Numbered from the stretch's first letter, positions 25,901 through 38,649 are shown. The stretch is DNA of 64,000 nt from Cymbidium sinense (GCA_021442155.1 CM038221.1:150279601-150343600); one strand, 5' to 3'. Translations and numbers: made by a program. The notes: generated by a model from the sequence alone, not told the origin.

Positions 25901-28900
25901 TCAATATTGGTGTTTTACATATAATCAATTGATACATTTAGAAACACTATTTTTCAAAACATGATTTCTAACTTCAAGCATTCAAATGATCCCTAAGAAT
26001 TTTATGCAAGTGCTTGAGTTACAATATCATATTGGTTTAGGAGTTGTTTGACCAACTCCTTTTGAAATGGATTTGATATTATTTAAACATCTTAAATAAT
26101 GGAGCATTTGCCTCAGTGATGCTTGTAAGCTGTGTGGACTTTTTTAAGATATGATGTGTCATAGATCATAAATTTAGTGAGGTAATTTCACATCTTAATT
26201 TAAAAGAACCCTTCACTCAAATTTTAGCAAATTAGGGTTTAGAAGTTTCAAGAATTATATAAAAAAAATACTTGGAAGCTTTAGAAACTTAAAGTACCTT
26301 AAGGAACCTTTCATATGAATCTAACAATTTTTAGAATATAGAAAGAAACTATCATCATTAGATTGCATCGACATTTTAGCCTAGATAAGGCTTAGAGAAA
26401 ATATATTAGGGGAGGATTTATTTGATTATTTAGTTGCATTTAATTTAAACATTGTTAAGTTGTCAAGATATTTAGGATAATTTTTTATTTTTGTGCAATT
26501 AGTTTATGGTTAAATTTAATTTATTTATACTAGAATTTGACCTCTATATTTTGATAAATAGGAGGCCTTTGAGCTCCTAATTTTCAAGTTTGAAGCAATC
26601 AAAATTATTCCTCCCCAATTCTCTCATGATATTCATATTATATTCTTTCTCCTAAATCCATTCTATCATTACAATTTTTTTTAGCACCTCTCAATATTTT
26701 TGGCATTACTTTTTTTGTGTGTTAGAAAATTCACAGCAGTGGAGTAAGAAATTTTATGTATTAGATTATTAGTTTTGCATGAAGATCTAACATATGCATA
26801 GAAAATAATAAAGAATACTAGGAACACTAGAATTTTTATATGAAAAAACCCAAAAAAGGAAAAAGTTACGGGTACGAGCCAGTCAAAATAATCTACTATG
26901 TAGATCATGTTATGTAATTTCATTCTTTATTCAATTAGAGAATATGAGATTATAAGTTGTAAGTTATATAAAAATTAGACAACAACAACCTAGAAATAAC
27001 ATTGCTACAATAGCCGTATAATAGTGATTGGGCTACAACAATTGTTGGTGGTGGCCAGTGATGATTATTGGTGGTGATCAATGATGATTAGGAGTGTAAA
27101 CGAGCCGATCTTGAGTGAGCTGGATGTTTGTTCGTGTTTGACTCGTTTGAAAATTCGTTTGTTTGAAATTGGCTTGTATTCAAAATTGTTCAAAAATCTA
27201 TTATTCGTTTTCAGCTCGTTTTGTTCGTAACAAACTTGTTTAGCTCATTAGCTCGAATTGGCTTGAATTCATAAATTTTGAAAAAACAAACAGTTGTTAG
27301 AATTTGAACCTGTACCTGCTTAATAGTATGTCTTGCCTGAAACCACTCTATCACATTCATTTTAGTATAATAACTTTATATATAAATAATAATATATATT
27401 ATATACATATATTATATATATAATTTTTATTTCAAGCTAAAACGAGTCGAATACGATTGAACAACGTTATTAGCTTGTTTATAAATCAAGCTTTAAATAT
27501 TTATTTGTGTTCGGCTTGCTTGCTTAACGAATGAACAAGAGCTGTTCGAGAACAATGAGTTTTTTTATAGCCCCAGTGATAGCTATTGGTGGTGGTCAGT
27601 TTCAAGCTCTTAAGTTTTTCTCTTAGCTCTTCCCTCTCACATTTGAGAAAGAGTCTTATTTATAGAGTCTTGAGAAGAATATTCTGATAAATTTAGCCAA
27701 TAATCCCAAAACATTTTATCGGACGGTCCATATCAAATTGTTGGATCATAAATTATTTTTTTAACATTTAAGCATCTTAATGATCTCAAAATTGAATAAT
27801 CTTAAGCTTGTTGAATTTTTCTCGTCAAGCCACTCAACTTGATTATAAGCATGCTAGATTTGGAGATCATTTAATACTTCAATAAATGTCTTGAAGCCTC
27901 TTATTATATTCTATGTGCTTGATTTGGGCTCATTTGAATTAAGATTGGACTCTTTTTGGTTTTGATATTCAATTTGATTATAAATTTTCTGAAATCAGCT
28001 GATTAACAATCTTTAATTTATTTTTAAAAATTTCTAACTCGAGAATTCATGCTTTATTAAATGAATTCTTTGATAACATATCATTCGTCCTCCATTTTCA
28101 GACGACAAAATTTATTCCGTCTAAAATTTTATAATAAGATTTTTTAACAAATTCCAGCACAAAATTATACTTTAATTATAAGATGTAAACATTCTCTGGA
28201 CATCAATGTGAATCTTCCCTTTGGGTTGCAAACCAAATAAATCATTTACAAGCTCTCTATGATTTAAAGGCTTCGAATGGTGTTAAGACTCTTTCTCATG
28301 TATAAATACTCCCTATAGGTGTGGGCAAATCTCACACCTCCTCCTTTTCCGCTTTCACTTTCTTCTTCTCCTCTTTCATCTTATCCTTCTCTTACAGGCT
28401 TTTGGCTTTTTCTTTTAAAGGAGATTAAACATTGTCTTGACCCGAAGAAATAGTCTTTTTATGTAGGCTCCAAGAGCATGGGGCCATTTTTTTCTTGTTT
28501 TCTCATTCTATTATTATCTTATATAGGCGGAGTTGCGAGAAACTCTTCCTATTATTCTATCGTTTATATTCCTTCTTTGTATTCTCTAGCTTTTCTTTTT
28601 ATAGGCTTTCAGTTCATTCTCTTAAAAGAGGTTAAATACTATCATGTCTAGGAAGAATAAAGTCTTTTGTGTAGGCTCCAGTGCATCTCTACCAAGAGCA
28701 TAGGGTTGCCTTATATAAGCAGAGTTGAGAGAAACTTTAGAATCATCATGAGTGATCATCCTTTATCAAAAGCCCTAATGCTGAAAGAAACCTAGCCGAA
28801 TTTTATACAAGGTGACGCTTCGAAGAAATATCAGAAAGCATTGGGAGCTGATGATAGGATGTTAACAATCACTAGTGATGTTTTTGCTCATTTTTAAAAG

Positions 28901-31900
28901 GAAATTTGATGCAGAGCTGAAGGTCCAGGCATGCAGGATTCCGTGTTTTGTTTTGATTGGGAAGATTATTTTCCTCTGTTTTTCTCTATTCTGTAGCCGT
29001 TGTTTTCTATTTAATTAAATTGTGAGTCTGTATCTTGATTAACTCGTAATCTTGAATCCGTTTTCTCTTCTTGAAGAACCAATTCCAGCCGTTCTAACAC
29101 CTCCAGCTGCTGTCCAGCACCTGGATATCTGTCTGGGCCGTCGACTCCACCTTCAGAAACACGCCTAACTGCTGTGCAGCCGCCCTTGGTTGCTGTCTTG
29201 CACTCTACAGTCGCCAGATCTAGTCAACTGCATCTCTTTTGCAACTGTTTTCCACCATCTACAGGCTCCCCAACCACCGGACAACCCTTTTGTCCCAACT
29301 CCTAATCTGGTTTCAGATTTTAACGCTTTACTAATTTCATTTTTTTCGTTCAAACACCTTGCTAGGTGAGAACAGTGTCATTTGTTATCAGAGCTAAAAC
29401 TAATATAGATCTTTTTTGGGTATCCATTCTCTCTTCCACAACTATTTCACCAACACTACATACCTCCAAAACCTCCTTCCAAATTGTTGGGCGGCAAACT
29501 CATTCTTTCCAATCAATCCAAATCCTACACCTAAAAGCTTAGCTGGAGATAAATCAAAAATGCCACCAAGGAGAAATAATCTGAGAGGGGTATGGGAGAT
29601 TACTATAGAGAAAATGCTGTGAGAAATTTTGTAGCTACAACATAAGCTTGCTGAATTTGAGAGGAGGAAACATGGAGAGGTCACATATAGCCACAATAGT
29701 GATCCCACTTGAAAGGGGAGAAGAGGAGAATCTCTTTCACCAAGAGGTCTCTATTGATCAAGAACCAATGCTGTGTCGATTTGGAATTAAATACAGAAGG
29801 AAGGATCATGATCTTGAAGTGAAGATTGATCTGTTAGACTTTGAAGGAGGTATGAATCCAGATGAGTTCATTGAATGGCTCTAAACAATGAAATGAATGT
29901 TTGACTACAAGGATATTCTCCAAGCAGAAGAGTTAAGCTGGTGGCCATCAAGCTCAAGAATGTTGCTTCCTTATGGTGGGAAACCTAAAGTGCATGCGCT
30001 AGTTTGAGGGGAAGAGCAAAATTACTATCTAGACCAAAGGTGGAGAAGTAATATAGGAACATCAAGACTACTCCTTTCAGCTAAACACGGAATAAAAAAA
30101 GAAGCAAGGATCCATCTTAGGATCAAGTAGTAGGAGCTCACCTTCTGGGAATGTTAAATCAGCTCCACAGGATAAGTCAACATCTGAAGGAAAGAAATGT
30201 GACATGACCGCTCCTCTAAGCACTTTTTTTGTTAGGAAGTGTTTCAAATGCTATGAGTATGGATACATTGCCTCCAATTATCCAATAAGGAGGGTATTCT
30301 TTTCACTAAGTAGGGCCTTGTTGAGGAGACAGACACTACGGATTCTAGAGAGGATAAACCTGAGGATAAGTATCAACACCTAGTAGATGAAAGAGAGATG
30401 CTCGTGGTTCGACATACCCTATAGATCGAACCCAAAAGAGATCAAAATGGCTCAAGCACATCTTTTGCACCAGGTGCACTGTAAAGGGGAATGTAAGTAC
30501 TCCTAACATTGATGGAGGTAGCTGTGAAAATATTGTTTCTACATAGGTGGTTGAGAACTTGAATCTAGTTGAAGAAGGAAAATGAGATTTATGTGGATAA
30601 AAGTGCTTGGTGGAATTCTCCATTGGAGATAAGCTGTAGGAATAGGTGTGGTGTAATATCATATTTATGGATGTGTCATATCCTTCTATTTAGACCTTGA
30701 CAGTATGACAATAAGACAATTTATGATGGACTCAAAAATGACTACACTTTCAAGAAGGAAGGGAAGCACATTGTACTCCTGTCATTAAAGGATATTGAGA
30801 TAACTAGTGATTAGTCAAATCTAAAGTTGGTATGTCAAGCCATCTTCTTGCAAACTATGAAACAGACGCCTGTAGCACTATCACTTGTGCTATTGTAGGG
30901 GATTGAAGGAGAAGAACCCATACTAGAGGCAGTGCACTCCCTACTGAAGTAGCTTCAGAATGTGATAACTGACAATTTGTTAGTGGGATTATCACCCTTG
31001 AGGGACATACATCACGCCATATATAATGTTCTAAGATCAATTTTTTTCAACCAATCTGCCTACATGATGCAACCGGCAGAGGACGAGGAGTACTGGTCTG
31101 TTTATTGTTCTTGCCTTGATTATTCTCATGAAGGATGGCTCTTAGTATATGTGCATTGGCAGTAAAGCTGTGAATAAAATCACTATCAAATATAAACTTT
31201 TTATTCCTCATCTAGATGACTTGTTGGATAAGTTGTGTGGAGTAACCACCTTATTTAAGATAGATCTTCATAGTGGCAATCATTAGATCTGAATGAGACC
31301 AGGAGATTAGTGGAAGACTATCTTCAAGATCAGGGATGATTTATATGAGTGGACAATCATGCCTTTTGGCTTGTTCAATGTTCCAAGCACCTTCATGAGA
31401 TTGATGAATCATATTTTTTGAGATTTTATTGAAAAATTTATGGTGATATATGTTGATGACATCCATATTTATAGTCGCTTAGTGGAAGACTATTTGGAGC
31501 ATTTGAGACAAGTTTTTGAAGCTTTAGGAAGGATAAACTATGTGGACATCCCAAGAAATGTCACTCTTTGACATTTCAGGTATGTTTCTTGAGATATATT
31601 ATGTCAACTGTAAGTGTAAAGATGGATCCAACTAAAGTAAAAATCTTTGTAAATTGGCCCAGACCACATTCTTTCACACAGATTCGTTAGTTCTATAGGA
31701 TGATCTCATTCTACAGAAGAGTCATTAGGAATTTTACTTTTAGAGTAGTCCCATTGATCGAAATTCTCAAGACAGACAAATTCTCATGGAGAGAGGAAGC
31801 ACAAACTAGTTTTGATTTTACCCATGTGTTTGAAGTAGAGTGTGATGCATCACATGAGGATTGAGGATTCTATACCTATCCTTCAAAATGGCACGAACCA

Positions 31901-34900
31901 TAGTTTAAAAAATTGATCACTTAATCTTCTTTCTTTTCTATATTTTGATTCTTTAACTTTACATAGCATTGAATTTCACATTTTATAAATAAAATATAAG
32001 CAAGCTTATCTGTATCTGCAACTTTGATCATATCATAAATAAGATTTGTAAAAGATCAAATGTAATCAACTTTATCCTGTTATAAATCATCAAATATTTT
32101 TTTCTTTCAGAAATCTTTCCTTGCCCACATTATCCGCATGATAATATGTGATCTCATTTGCTTCAATTTTTTTAACAACGCAAATATTTTTTAAAGCAAG
32201 ATTAAGGATATACACGACATATGGTGTCTAATATGTGGAAATATTTGCTCAACTAGCAAACCTGTTGCTCTGAAAACTCAAGCATTATCAATTATAACTT
32301 GAACAACATTTGATGGGCCAACCATCATTATCATTTCTTTAATTAAATTGGAAACGAAGTATTTATCTTTATGCCACTCTTCACAGTTTGCAGTTTTTAT
32401 GAATATTGGACAATTTTATGATACAACCATAAAGTTGATGAGTGGTCTTCATTGAGGACTATCCAACCATCACAAATTAGAGACATTCCATTGTCTTTTC
32501 AGGTCCCTCTTGTAAGTTCAAGTAGCTTCTTAATAGTAGACTTCTCTCTTTGCAATAACTTTTGTCTAATAGCATTGTATCCTTGAAACTTAATGACATT
32601 ATATCTTGGAGGTATATAACCTGCAAGGTTATAATTATATGCAACAGCATATGCATTCTTATAATGAGGGTTTCTTGCAAGGTTAAATGGAAGGTCTTCT
32701 GAGAAAAATATCCTATCAATTTCTCCTTCCAATTGTTCTTGAGTTTACACATTAAAATGCCTTATCTAAAAGTGTGTCTTCAACTCTTTTTCTTTTATTT
32801 TTCTAAGGCTCGTGCTCTTGTTGCTTTAAAAAGTCCACGATGGCATGTGGGCCATCAACTCCTCCAGAAGAAGAAAGTGAATGGCATGATCTATGGGTAC
32901 GTAGGGGAATCTCCTTATCTAGAGTCCTTGTCATCTTGAACTCAGCTTCATTAACTTATTTTTTGTATTTCATTCAATTGTGAAGAATTAACTTTTGGCC
33001 AAACTTTAATATTGTGATCATTGATCTTAAGTGAGCTTTAACTCTTGAATATGACCTTTTATAAGTGACATGACTAATTGCATGTAAATGCATATTTCCA
33101 GTCTTCAAAAGATTTTTTCCAACTTATCTACATGATTAAAATGATTTATTCTCTTTGGCATTAAACTTTGTTGAACCTTCGCTACTTCCAGATCCCCACC
33201 GTCAGAAGAGCTCATTATCCTTATAAAACAAGACAACTTAAGAATGACATGCAAATAATAATTTTAACTTCATACCCAGTACCCAATAATTTTAAGCTTT
33301 GTTGATTACTTATTAACTGTCTAGTAATCATCAATTCATTCCCTTAAATATGTTACAAGATTGCAAGATTTTTCAAATATAAGTGGAAGCAACAAAATAA
33401 GGTGTAAAAGTTAATGTTCACATAGCACAAAAAATAAATTAAGATATTGATCATATTTTGCAAGAACTAAAATTTTTTATCATGTAAAAAAAATATCTTG
33501 ATAAATTTGTGGTCGAATATTGCCTTAGCCCCAAAATTTTATATCATCCTTCTAAATTTCCTACCACTGTAAGCTCTGTCGATGAAGTAGGAGAAAAAAC
33601 TTAAAAGAGAATGTGGACGGCTATTTTAATAACTCTTTTGATTATAATCATAACAAGTTTTTGAATTTGACATCTCATATATCAGTTTATAGGAAATATA
33701 TTGTGGGTGACTTAATTCAGAATAATGATTTATTTCTTAGCATTTTTTTTGTTCATGAAAGTAATGATTATATGTATTTGCCAAGTGATATATCTTCTAT
33801 TATTAAAAAAGAAGCAAACTTGAAAAAAGATAAAATGGTACTAATTATGATTAGATTGATTCAATATTAGATTATGAGATTGTATGTTCCTCAAGATGAT
33901 GACAAATTATTGAATTGCTTCGCAAGATGTTGAATATCATAGCAATATAGCACACATGTAATGGGCCTTCGTTCATGAAAATTGGGCTCATGATTCTACT
34001 GTAATTCTTCATATTTGTTTTCTTTTATCTTAATACAATACGTGGGCAAAAATAGCCAAGTGCCTTGAACTTGAAGAACCAAATGCCAATTTATACAATG
34101 GATGTGATTTTTGTCTATGATTTTGGTTTCAGAAAATCTTTTTTGAACTTTCTTTCTTGCATTATATTTGTTCCATAATATTATTTAAGCACTCAAAAGT
34201 GTTGAACTTCTGTTATCATCATCATCAACCTGAGTTTTCTTATAATTTTTTCATTATCCATTCATTTCTGTTGAGGCTGTCTTTCTTGCATTCTATTTGT
34301 TCCATAATATTATTTAAGCACTCAAAGTGTTGAACTTCTGTTATCATCATCATCAACCTGAGTTTTCTTATAATTTTCATTATCCATTCATTTCTGTTGA
34401 GGCTTTTAAGGTGTTAAATGACATAATTTTGGTGCCTTTAAAGTGCACTTTATTCAAGAGAGAAAATAGAACAAAACTATCTATCTGCATATATATATAT
34501 ATATATATCACTATTAAACTTTGTGTATTAATCTCCAGTTTGAGACATGCTCTTGCATATACATATTTGTTTTTTCATATACGATTGATTTTTTTTATTA
34601 TTATTGTGCATTCGCTGTTTTGTGGTTTTACTGCTCAACCGCGTAATTTGCAGGTATGGGCCATTCTGGATATGCACTACTTTAATATTCGTAGCAGCTT
34701 CTATAGGAACTTTCGTCACATACTTGGCACACAAGTTTCAGAACAAGGAATGGGATTATGATATTAACCTGGTCACATGGTCTGCCGGTTTATTCTATGG
34801 CTATGCCACTATTGTTCCTCTTGGATTATACATTATTCTCAAGTACTTCTCAGCGCCTTTAGGACTCATTCAGCTTTGGTGCCTATATGGATACTCCTTG

Positions 34901-35363
34901 TTTATATTCATTCCAGCATTGGTAAGTTCTCTAGAAATTTGTTTTTGAATACTGAATATGGTTTAAGATTCATCTATTATAGCTTCTTCGCATATTTATT
35001 TGCTTTCCAGATGGTTCTCACAATTTTATTTCGCTATAATTTTCTCATTATTTTTTAAAAATTTTAATGATGAGAAGTAACATTTTATAATCAGATTAGA
35101 GTTCTTGTAAATATAAATTTATGATGATCTTATTGTAATTATTATTATATTTGCAGTGTCTCTCTGTTGTGCCTGTGGAAAAATTCAGATGGGTGATTGT
35201 AGGCGTTGCTGGACTTATGTCAGGTTGTTTCGTTGCGCTAAATCTTCGCAGCCACATCAGTTCTGCAGGTGAGAGATGGTTTCTTATAGTTGTGGCCATA
35301 TTTTTACTGCAGTTGGGTCTTGCAGTAATTTTGAAGTTATATTTCTTCACAGTTACTGTATGA
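22930..35363 (+). CDS. Yip1-domain family protein (YIPF1/YIPF2-like), six exons
   Basis: Exons: 22,930-22,989; 23,099-23,138; 23,214-23,294; 23,425-23,611; 34,654-34,921; 35,157-35,363 (stop TGA). They join in frame to 843 nt, 280 residues, and every intron is GT..AG. The protein starts [20 protein letters not shown]. It has a hydrophilic cytosolic N-terminus with [12 protein letters not shown] (residues 91-102), then YGPFW at 124-128 opening a multi-pass domain. Likely membrane segments are about 127-147, 162-188, 194-217, 224-242 and 253-274. It ends KLYFFTVTV. This order matches plant Yip1 integral membrane proteins of the YIPF1/2 group. These act at Golgi/trans-Golgi membranes with Rab GTPases in vesicle traffic (family knowledge; not shown here). 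The first ATG of the ATGATG pair was chosen; starting at the second would shorten it by one residue. Intron 4 (23,612-34,653, 11,042 bp) is full of mobile elements. Introns 1, 2, 3 and 5 are 109, 75, 130 and 235 bp. No stop or frameshift interrupts the model, so it looks functional. Confidence 0.95.
23692..23880 (+). repeat. Direct repeat near the start of intron 4
   Basis: 'cattccgcaaataagattgc' followed by 'aatgtgaggatgttatcg' and 'ctcaacaaattcc' occurs at 23,692 and again at 23,819. The spacing is 127 bp. It looks like a local duplication within the intron. Confidence 0.85.
23881..24800. other. Intron 4 sequence without recognised features
   Basis: AT-rich intron sequence. I see no coding similarity or clear repeat. 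Confidence 0.5.
24805..25456 (+). mobile_element. RTE-type LINE, 3'-terminal remnant
   Basis: The translation carries the C-terminal end of a non-LTR reverse transcriptase: [20 protein letters not shown] and [15 protein letters not shown], then, after stops, a block ending in a FGHIKRQ-like and [15 protein letters not shown] segment. The element ends with 'gccgaccccacctagtggg' and a (GTT)n tail at about 25,440-25,456, which is the typical 3' end of plant RTE LINEs. It is 5'-truncated, as expected for incomplete reverse transcription, and contains stops (for example after 25,037). It lies in the same direction as the host gene, inside intron 4. Confidence 0.88.
25457..26640. other. Intron 4, AT-rich stretch
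   Basis: No coding similarity or recognisable element is seen between the LINE tail and the family-C-related repeat. Confidence 0.5.
26640..28160 (-). repeat. Dispersed repeat family C, inverted copy with a nested insert
   Basis: It matches 35,900-36,720 in the same direction ('tgatcttgaatttgttag'/'aatcttaagcttgttgaa', then 'gattataag', then 'gacttgggctc/ttatt'). It matches the plus-strand copies at 20,640 and 44,700 in reverse. A second repeat (about 27,087-27,560) splits it. The class is unknown; an LTR or non-autonomous element is likely. Confidence 0.45.
27087..27560. repeat. Nested 'aacgagccgatcttgag' repeat
   Basis: A segment rich in words such as 'gagctggatgtttgttcg', 'tttgactcgtttg' and 'gttcggcttgcttg'. 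It resembles short interspersed plant repeats built from cgagc/gttcg motifs. Both flanks carry 'ggtggtgatc/ggtcag..' sequence of the host repeat, which indicates an insertion. I did not find terminal inverted repeats. Confidence 0.45.
28380..28745 (+). repeat. Local duplication of about 200 bp in intron 4
   Basis: A block with 'tataggcttt/acaggctttt', 'aaaggagattaaa/aaagaggttaaa', 'gtaggctcca', 'gagcatgggg/gagcataggg' and 'gcggagttg/gcagagttg..gagaaact' occurs twice in tandem. The copies are diverged. Confidence 0.65.
28860..29380 (+). mobile_element. 5' LTR of a Ty3/gypsy element, with adjacent primer-binding site
   Basis: The LTR end is defined by ...GTGTCA at 29,380, followed at 29,382-29,394 by TTGTTATCAGAGC. 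This is one base from the usual TTGGTATCAGAGC site for initiator methionine tRNA. The start is a guess at TGTTAACAATC (28,860), giving about 521 bp. No matching 3' LTR was found in the intron, so the start cannot be confirmed by pairing. Confidence 0.6.
29561..30345 (+). pseudogene. Ty3/gypsy gag remnant in intron 4
   Basis: It starts [10 protein letters not shown], a common start for this gag group. It continues out of frame with [20 protein letters not shown] and [11 protein letters not shown], matching the conserved 'D..FEG...P.EF..WL' part of chromovirus-type gag. A zinc knuckle follows at 30,237-30,290 ([15 protein letters not shown]). Its first two cysteines remain, but the histidine and last cysteine positions have become tyrosine. 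Stops and frameshifts make it non-functional. Confidence 0.8.
30346..31860 (+). pseudogene. Ty3/gypsy protease-reverse transcriptase remnant in intron 4
   Basis: A protease-like block ([19 protein letters not shown]) precedes a reverse transcriptase domain at about 31,168-31,580. That domain shows [20 protein letters not shown] and the catalytic-site motif YVDD within [12 protein letters not shown] (31,441-31,476). An RNase H start follows (FSWREEA..., VFEVECDAS) before similarity is lost near 31,860. There is no integrase or 3' LTR: the element is truncated on its 3' side, with stops throughout. It lies in the sense orientation relative to the host gene. Confidence 0.85.
31930..33230 (-). 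pseudogene. hAT-family transposase relic (BED finger plus DUF659)
   Basis: Read on the minus strand from about 33,230. A zinc-finger-type N-terminal block reads [16 protein letters not shown]. Then comes a DUF659 region with [15 protein letters not shown] and [11 protein letters not shown], followed by 'ICDGW', [10 protein letters not shown] and [13 protein letters not shown] in shifting frames. hAT transposases cut and paste DNA in the nucleus. DUF659 is part of the catalytic region of plant hAT relatives. Frameshifts and stops are frequent, and the C-terminal dimerisation domain was not seen. Terminal inverted repeats and 8-bp duplications were not located. Confidence 0.82.
33231..34150. 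other. Intron 4, unassigned
   Basis: AT-rich. An 85-codon ORF at 33,613-33,870 has no recognisable domain and reads like chance or relic sequence. Confidence 0.45.
34151..34404 (+). repeat. Tandem duplication (129 bp x 2) near the end of intron 4
   Basis: 'tctttcttgcatt' through 'catttctgttgaggct' occurs twice in direct tandem (34,151 and 34,280). Only a few mismatches and small indels separate the copies, so it looks recent. Confidence 0.93.
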
Positions 35364-38300
35364 TGAATGCGAGTTCTCTGGTTTTTTATTTGAAATTGTT
35401 TTTGATTGTGAAGTGAATAGATAAATTTTTTTTTTCTATAATGTAATTCATGCGATTGACTTAAGCGTATGAACGTTCTATCACTTGTTCTATGTTTCAT
35501 TTTAGCAACTGTTTATCTATTGGCTTCTGTGGGATTATGACTATTTGATTTTTTTTTTTTTTTTAATGTTAATACTAGCACAAAATACCAATAAAAAATT
35601 TTGTTTGTTGCAAGTTTGCACAATATATTTTGTACTTTGCAGCCGGTTTTCATTTAATTTGTTAGTTGATTCATTATTCATTTCTTATCTGTGTTGAAAG
35701 TTCAAATTTATGCAAATTGAATTATTGTAGTTGCCCCTAATTCGCTTAATTCAAATTTTTAAATTTAGATTTGTTTTCAAATGACGTTTTTTGTGTGCCT
35801 CAATTTGATTACCCTCAAACTTACAAAGGAAAAAATGTGAAAGAAATTTTAAATGAATTTTGAAAAAAAAATATTATAAGGTTTGGCCCAAATGTAATGC
35901 TCTACTGGATAGATAGATATTATAATGATTTATTTATCGGAGAAGACAAGATTATAAAATTTAAAATATTAAGTCAATCTCTTGTGGTTATCATTGAGAA
36001 TGGTGATTGAAAGGCAGTGATGGTAATTAGATGATGTTTATTGTGCATTAGTCAGGGTAATGATGATTGAACTATAATAATTAGTTAATGGTCATTGGAT
36101 AAATGATAATGATTAAGTAATGATAAATAAATTGTGATAGTTTGTGATTGTGTTTAGATAGAAATAGTTAAAGGTGATGGAAGTCAGACGATGATTATTA
36201 GCGTTGATTGCAAGTGTCAAATGTTTATTCAAAGTAGAGGTCCATTTCATATTAATAATGAGGGTTTATTTGTATTTCTTTTTTTTGAGTAATATTCAAA
36301 TAAATTTAACTAAAATCTTAAACACTCTATAAGATGATTTATGATGATTTTTTTATCATAAATTATTTCTTTAATATTTAGGTATTTTAATAATTCTAGA
36401 ATTGAATGATCTTGAATTTGTTAGATCATTCTCATCTAGTACTCATTTTGATTATAAGTACAAAAAAAGTGATGATAATTTATGTCTTCAATTAATACTT
36501 ATATTTTAAGCATTTGACTTGGGCTTATTAAAAGTATGCTTAGATTATTTTTGATGTCATTATGTTTATCTCTATGAAACATTCATTTCTATCATAAGTT
36601 CGTTGAAATTAGAATTCATAGTCTTGAATTTTATTTTGTAAATTATCAATTAAAAATTGCGTAAAAATTCATATTTAAGTAAATATTTTATCGTCATATC
36701 AAATACAAATATCACATAATATCATAATATTGTCAAAATAATATCACATTCATAAATGCATTTTTATAAAGAGATTTTTTTCTAACGATTCTAGCCTCAT
36801 CTCACCTCACCTATAACTTGGTTCGGGTAGAAGGTCCTATTGTTCGGCATAAGCCAACGAAGGTAAAAGAATATATGGGAATGTTTTAATATAATTTCTA
36901 TCAAAATATAGCAAAAAAAAAAAAAAAAAAATAAAAATATAAAAATAAAATAAAATCTTGTAATGTGAATGCTGACATAATTATCAAACCTTAAAGTGCC
37001 AAGTATTAAGTATTTAAATAAAACAAATTATAATCAATTATGAGAACATCAAAATCTTATTTTTAGCACTATTTATTATATTGGATCTCCAAGAATGGGG
37101 GACAAGTCACATCTAGATAAAGAGGGTTATGTTGAGAGCAGAAACTAATCCCTAAGGCTGCGAGAAGAGTCTCCTGAGGAGGAGGCTCCTGAGCACGAGA
37201 AGGAAACTCGAAAGAACAAGAATGAATCTACCCAAAAATGAGAAGAAACTTCTATGAACGAGAAGGGATCTCCCAACAACGAGAATTATGTTAGGAGAGA
37301 ACACAATAACCAAGAAAAAACTTAGCAAACTTAGAATGAAATAAACAAAGAATAATACTAGAATACGTGAAAATTTTAAAATGAGAAAAATCTTTGAATC
37401 ACATCACACTAAGAAATATATTATGAAGAAAATTGAGAAGATATGTAGAGATCACTCTTCACTTATGTCTCTCTAAAAATTTATACTCTTCTCTCAGTCA
37501 AAGGCATACACACTTAGACATCCAAGAGAATGAAGAGAGCATGCTTAAAATTATGGAAATTTGCTTTAATATAGACTTGCCGCTTCGTAGTGTTGCGACA
37601 CCATGAAATTAGTGCTTAGATTATGACGACTCTATCATTCTAGTTCTTTTGCATGGGTTCTAATATCGTGACGTTGGCACTGACTTCTTTGTCTTTCTAG
37701 TGAAATTCTATGAATCTTGGTGCTAAGATGCTAACCTATCACGAAGGTGATGTCTTTTATGTCTACGAAGTCAAATCCTTTGTTTCACAACATCATGTAG
37801 CTATACTAAAAATTTTCTTTTGAGGGCTTCACTCTCAGACCCCGAGCAAGGAGGGTGCTCTCAACTGGCATAATTGAGAGTTGAGTCGACGGTACTTCTT
37901 GATTGATCGACATAATTAGGTTTCACAAAATAACAAATTAATCTCTTAAAAATGTGGGGAGAGCCTCCCTAGAACATGAGGGATAATATTTGTCATGCCA
38001 TACATAGGGCTAGGATGTAGCTATCTAAATGCGCAAAAATCAAAGAGCTTATTTTTTTTTCTTTAATTTCATAGTGCTTTTAAGGAAAAAAGTTGTATTT
38101 TCCGCAATTTTCGTATAATTTCCTTCTTTTTCTTTTGCGCTTGTTCTCAAGATCGAGTGCTTTAGAAGAATGACAAGGAAGAAACTCATTCGCCATGGCT
38201 AAAAAGAAGTAGAATTGTTATTTAAACCTAACCATCAAATTTGAAATTATTGTATTCATATTTTTTTCATTAAATGAGAATTTTAAGTTGTTTTGTTAGA

Positions 38301-38649
38301 GCAAAATACCTCTTAGAAATTTATCTGCTGGAAGGAGTTATAAATTATGATTACATAATTAATGAAGAGTGAAGGTTAATATTAAGACTTGGATTTAATT
38401 AACAGTATGTATAAGATGAAAAGAATTCCAAAATTTTGCAAGATTTTATTTTTCTCTAGCTGGTTTCATGATTTCTAAGGGTCTGGCATCATAACCACTT
38501 AACCAACTCGCAGAATTAATTCAAAAAAAAAAAAAAATCATTTTGGTATATATATATGGTTATTTTTTAGATGATGCTACTATAAGTTGTCTTGATGAAC
38601 ACGTTCGGAGGATAATTTGGTGAGTATTTTCACCCAAATTTTCATCCAT
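35364..38649. other. Downstream intergenic region
   Basis: It starts with the 3' untranslated region of the Yip1-family gene; no exact AATAAA signal stands out. It contains a family-C repeat (35,900-36,720) and an A-rich run at about 36,912-36,955. A degenerate 25-28-bp periodic stretch at about 37,160-37,290 repeats 'gagaag/gagaaac..tct'. The rest to 38,649 looks like old retroelement or intergenic DNA, without coding similarity I can name. Confidence 0.5.
35900..36720 (-). repeat. Dispersed repeat family C, inverted copy 2
   Basis: Collinear with 26,640-28,160 and lacking that copy's nested insert. It shares 'tttaggtattttaataattc/tttaagcatcttaatgatctc' type sequence and the later 'gacttgggct' block. 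Confidence 0.45.

Noticed and set aside
34327..34761. 144-codon ORF overlapping exon 5
   Set aside because: It runs through the intron acceptor in a different frame from the Yip1 domain. The spliced model explains the conserved residues.
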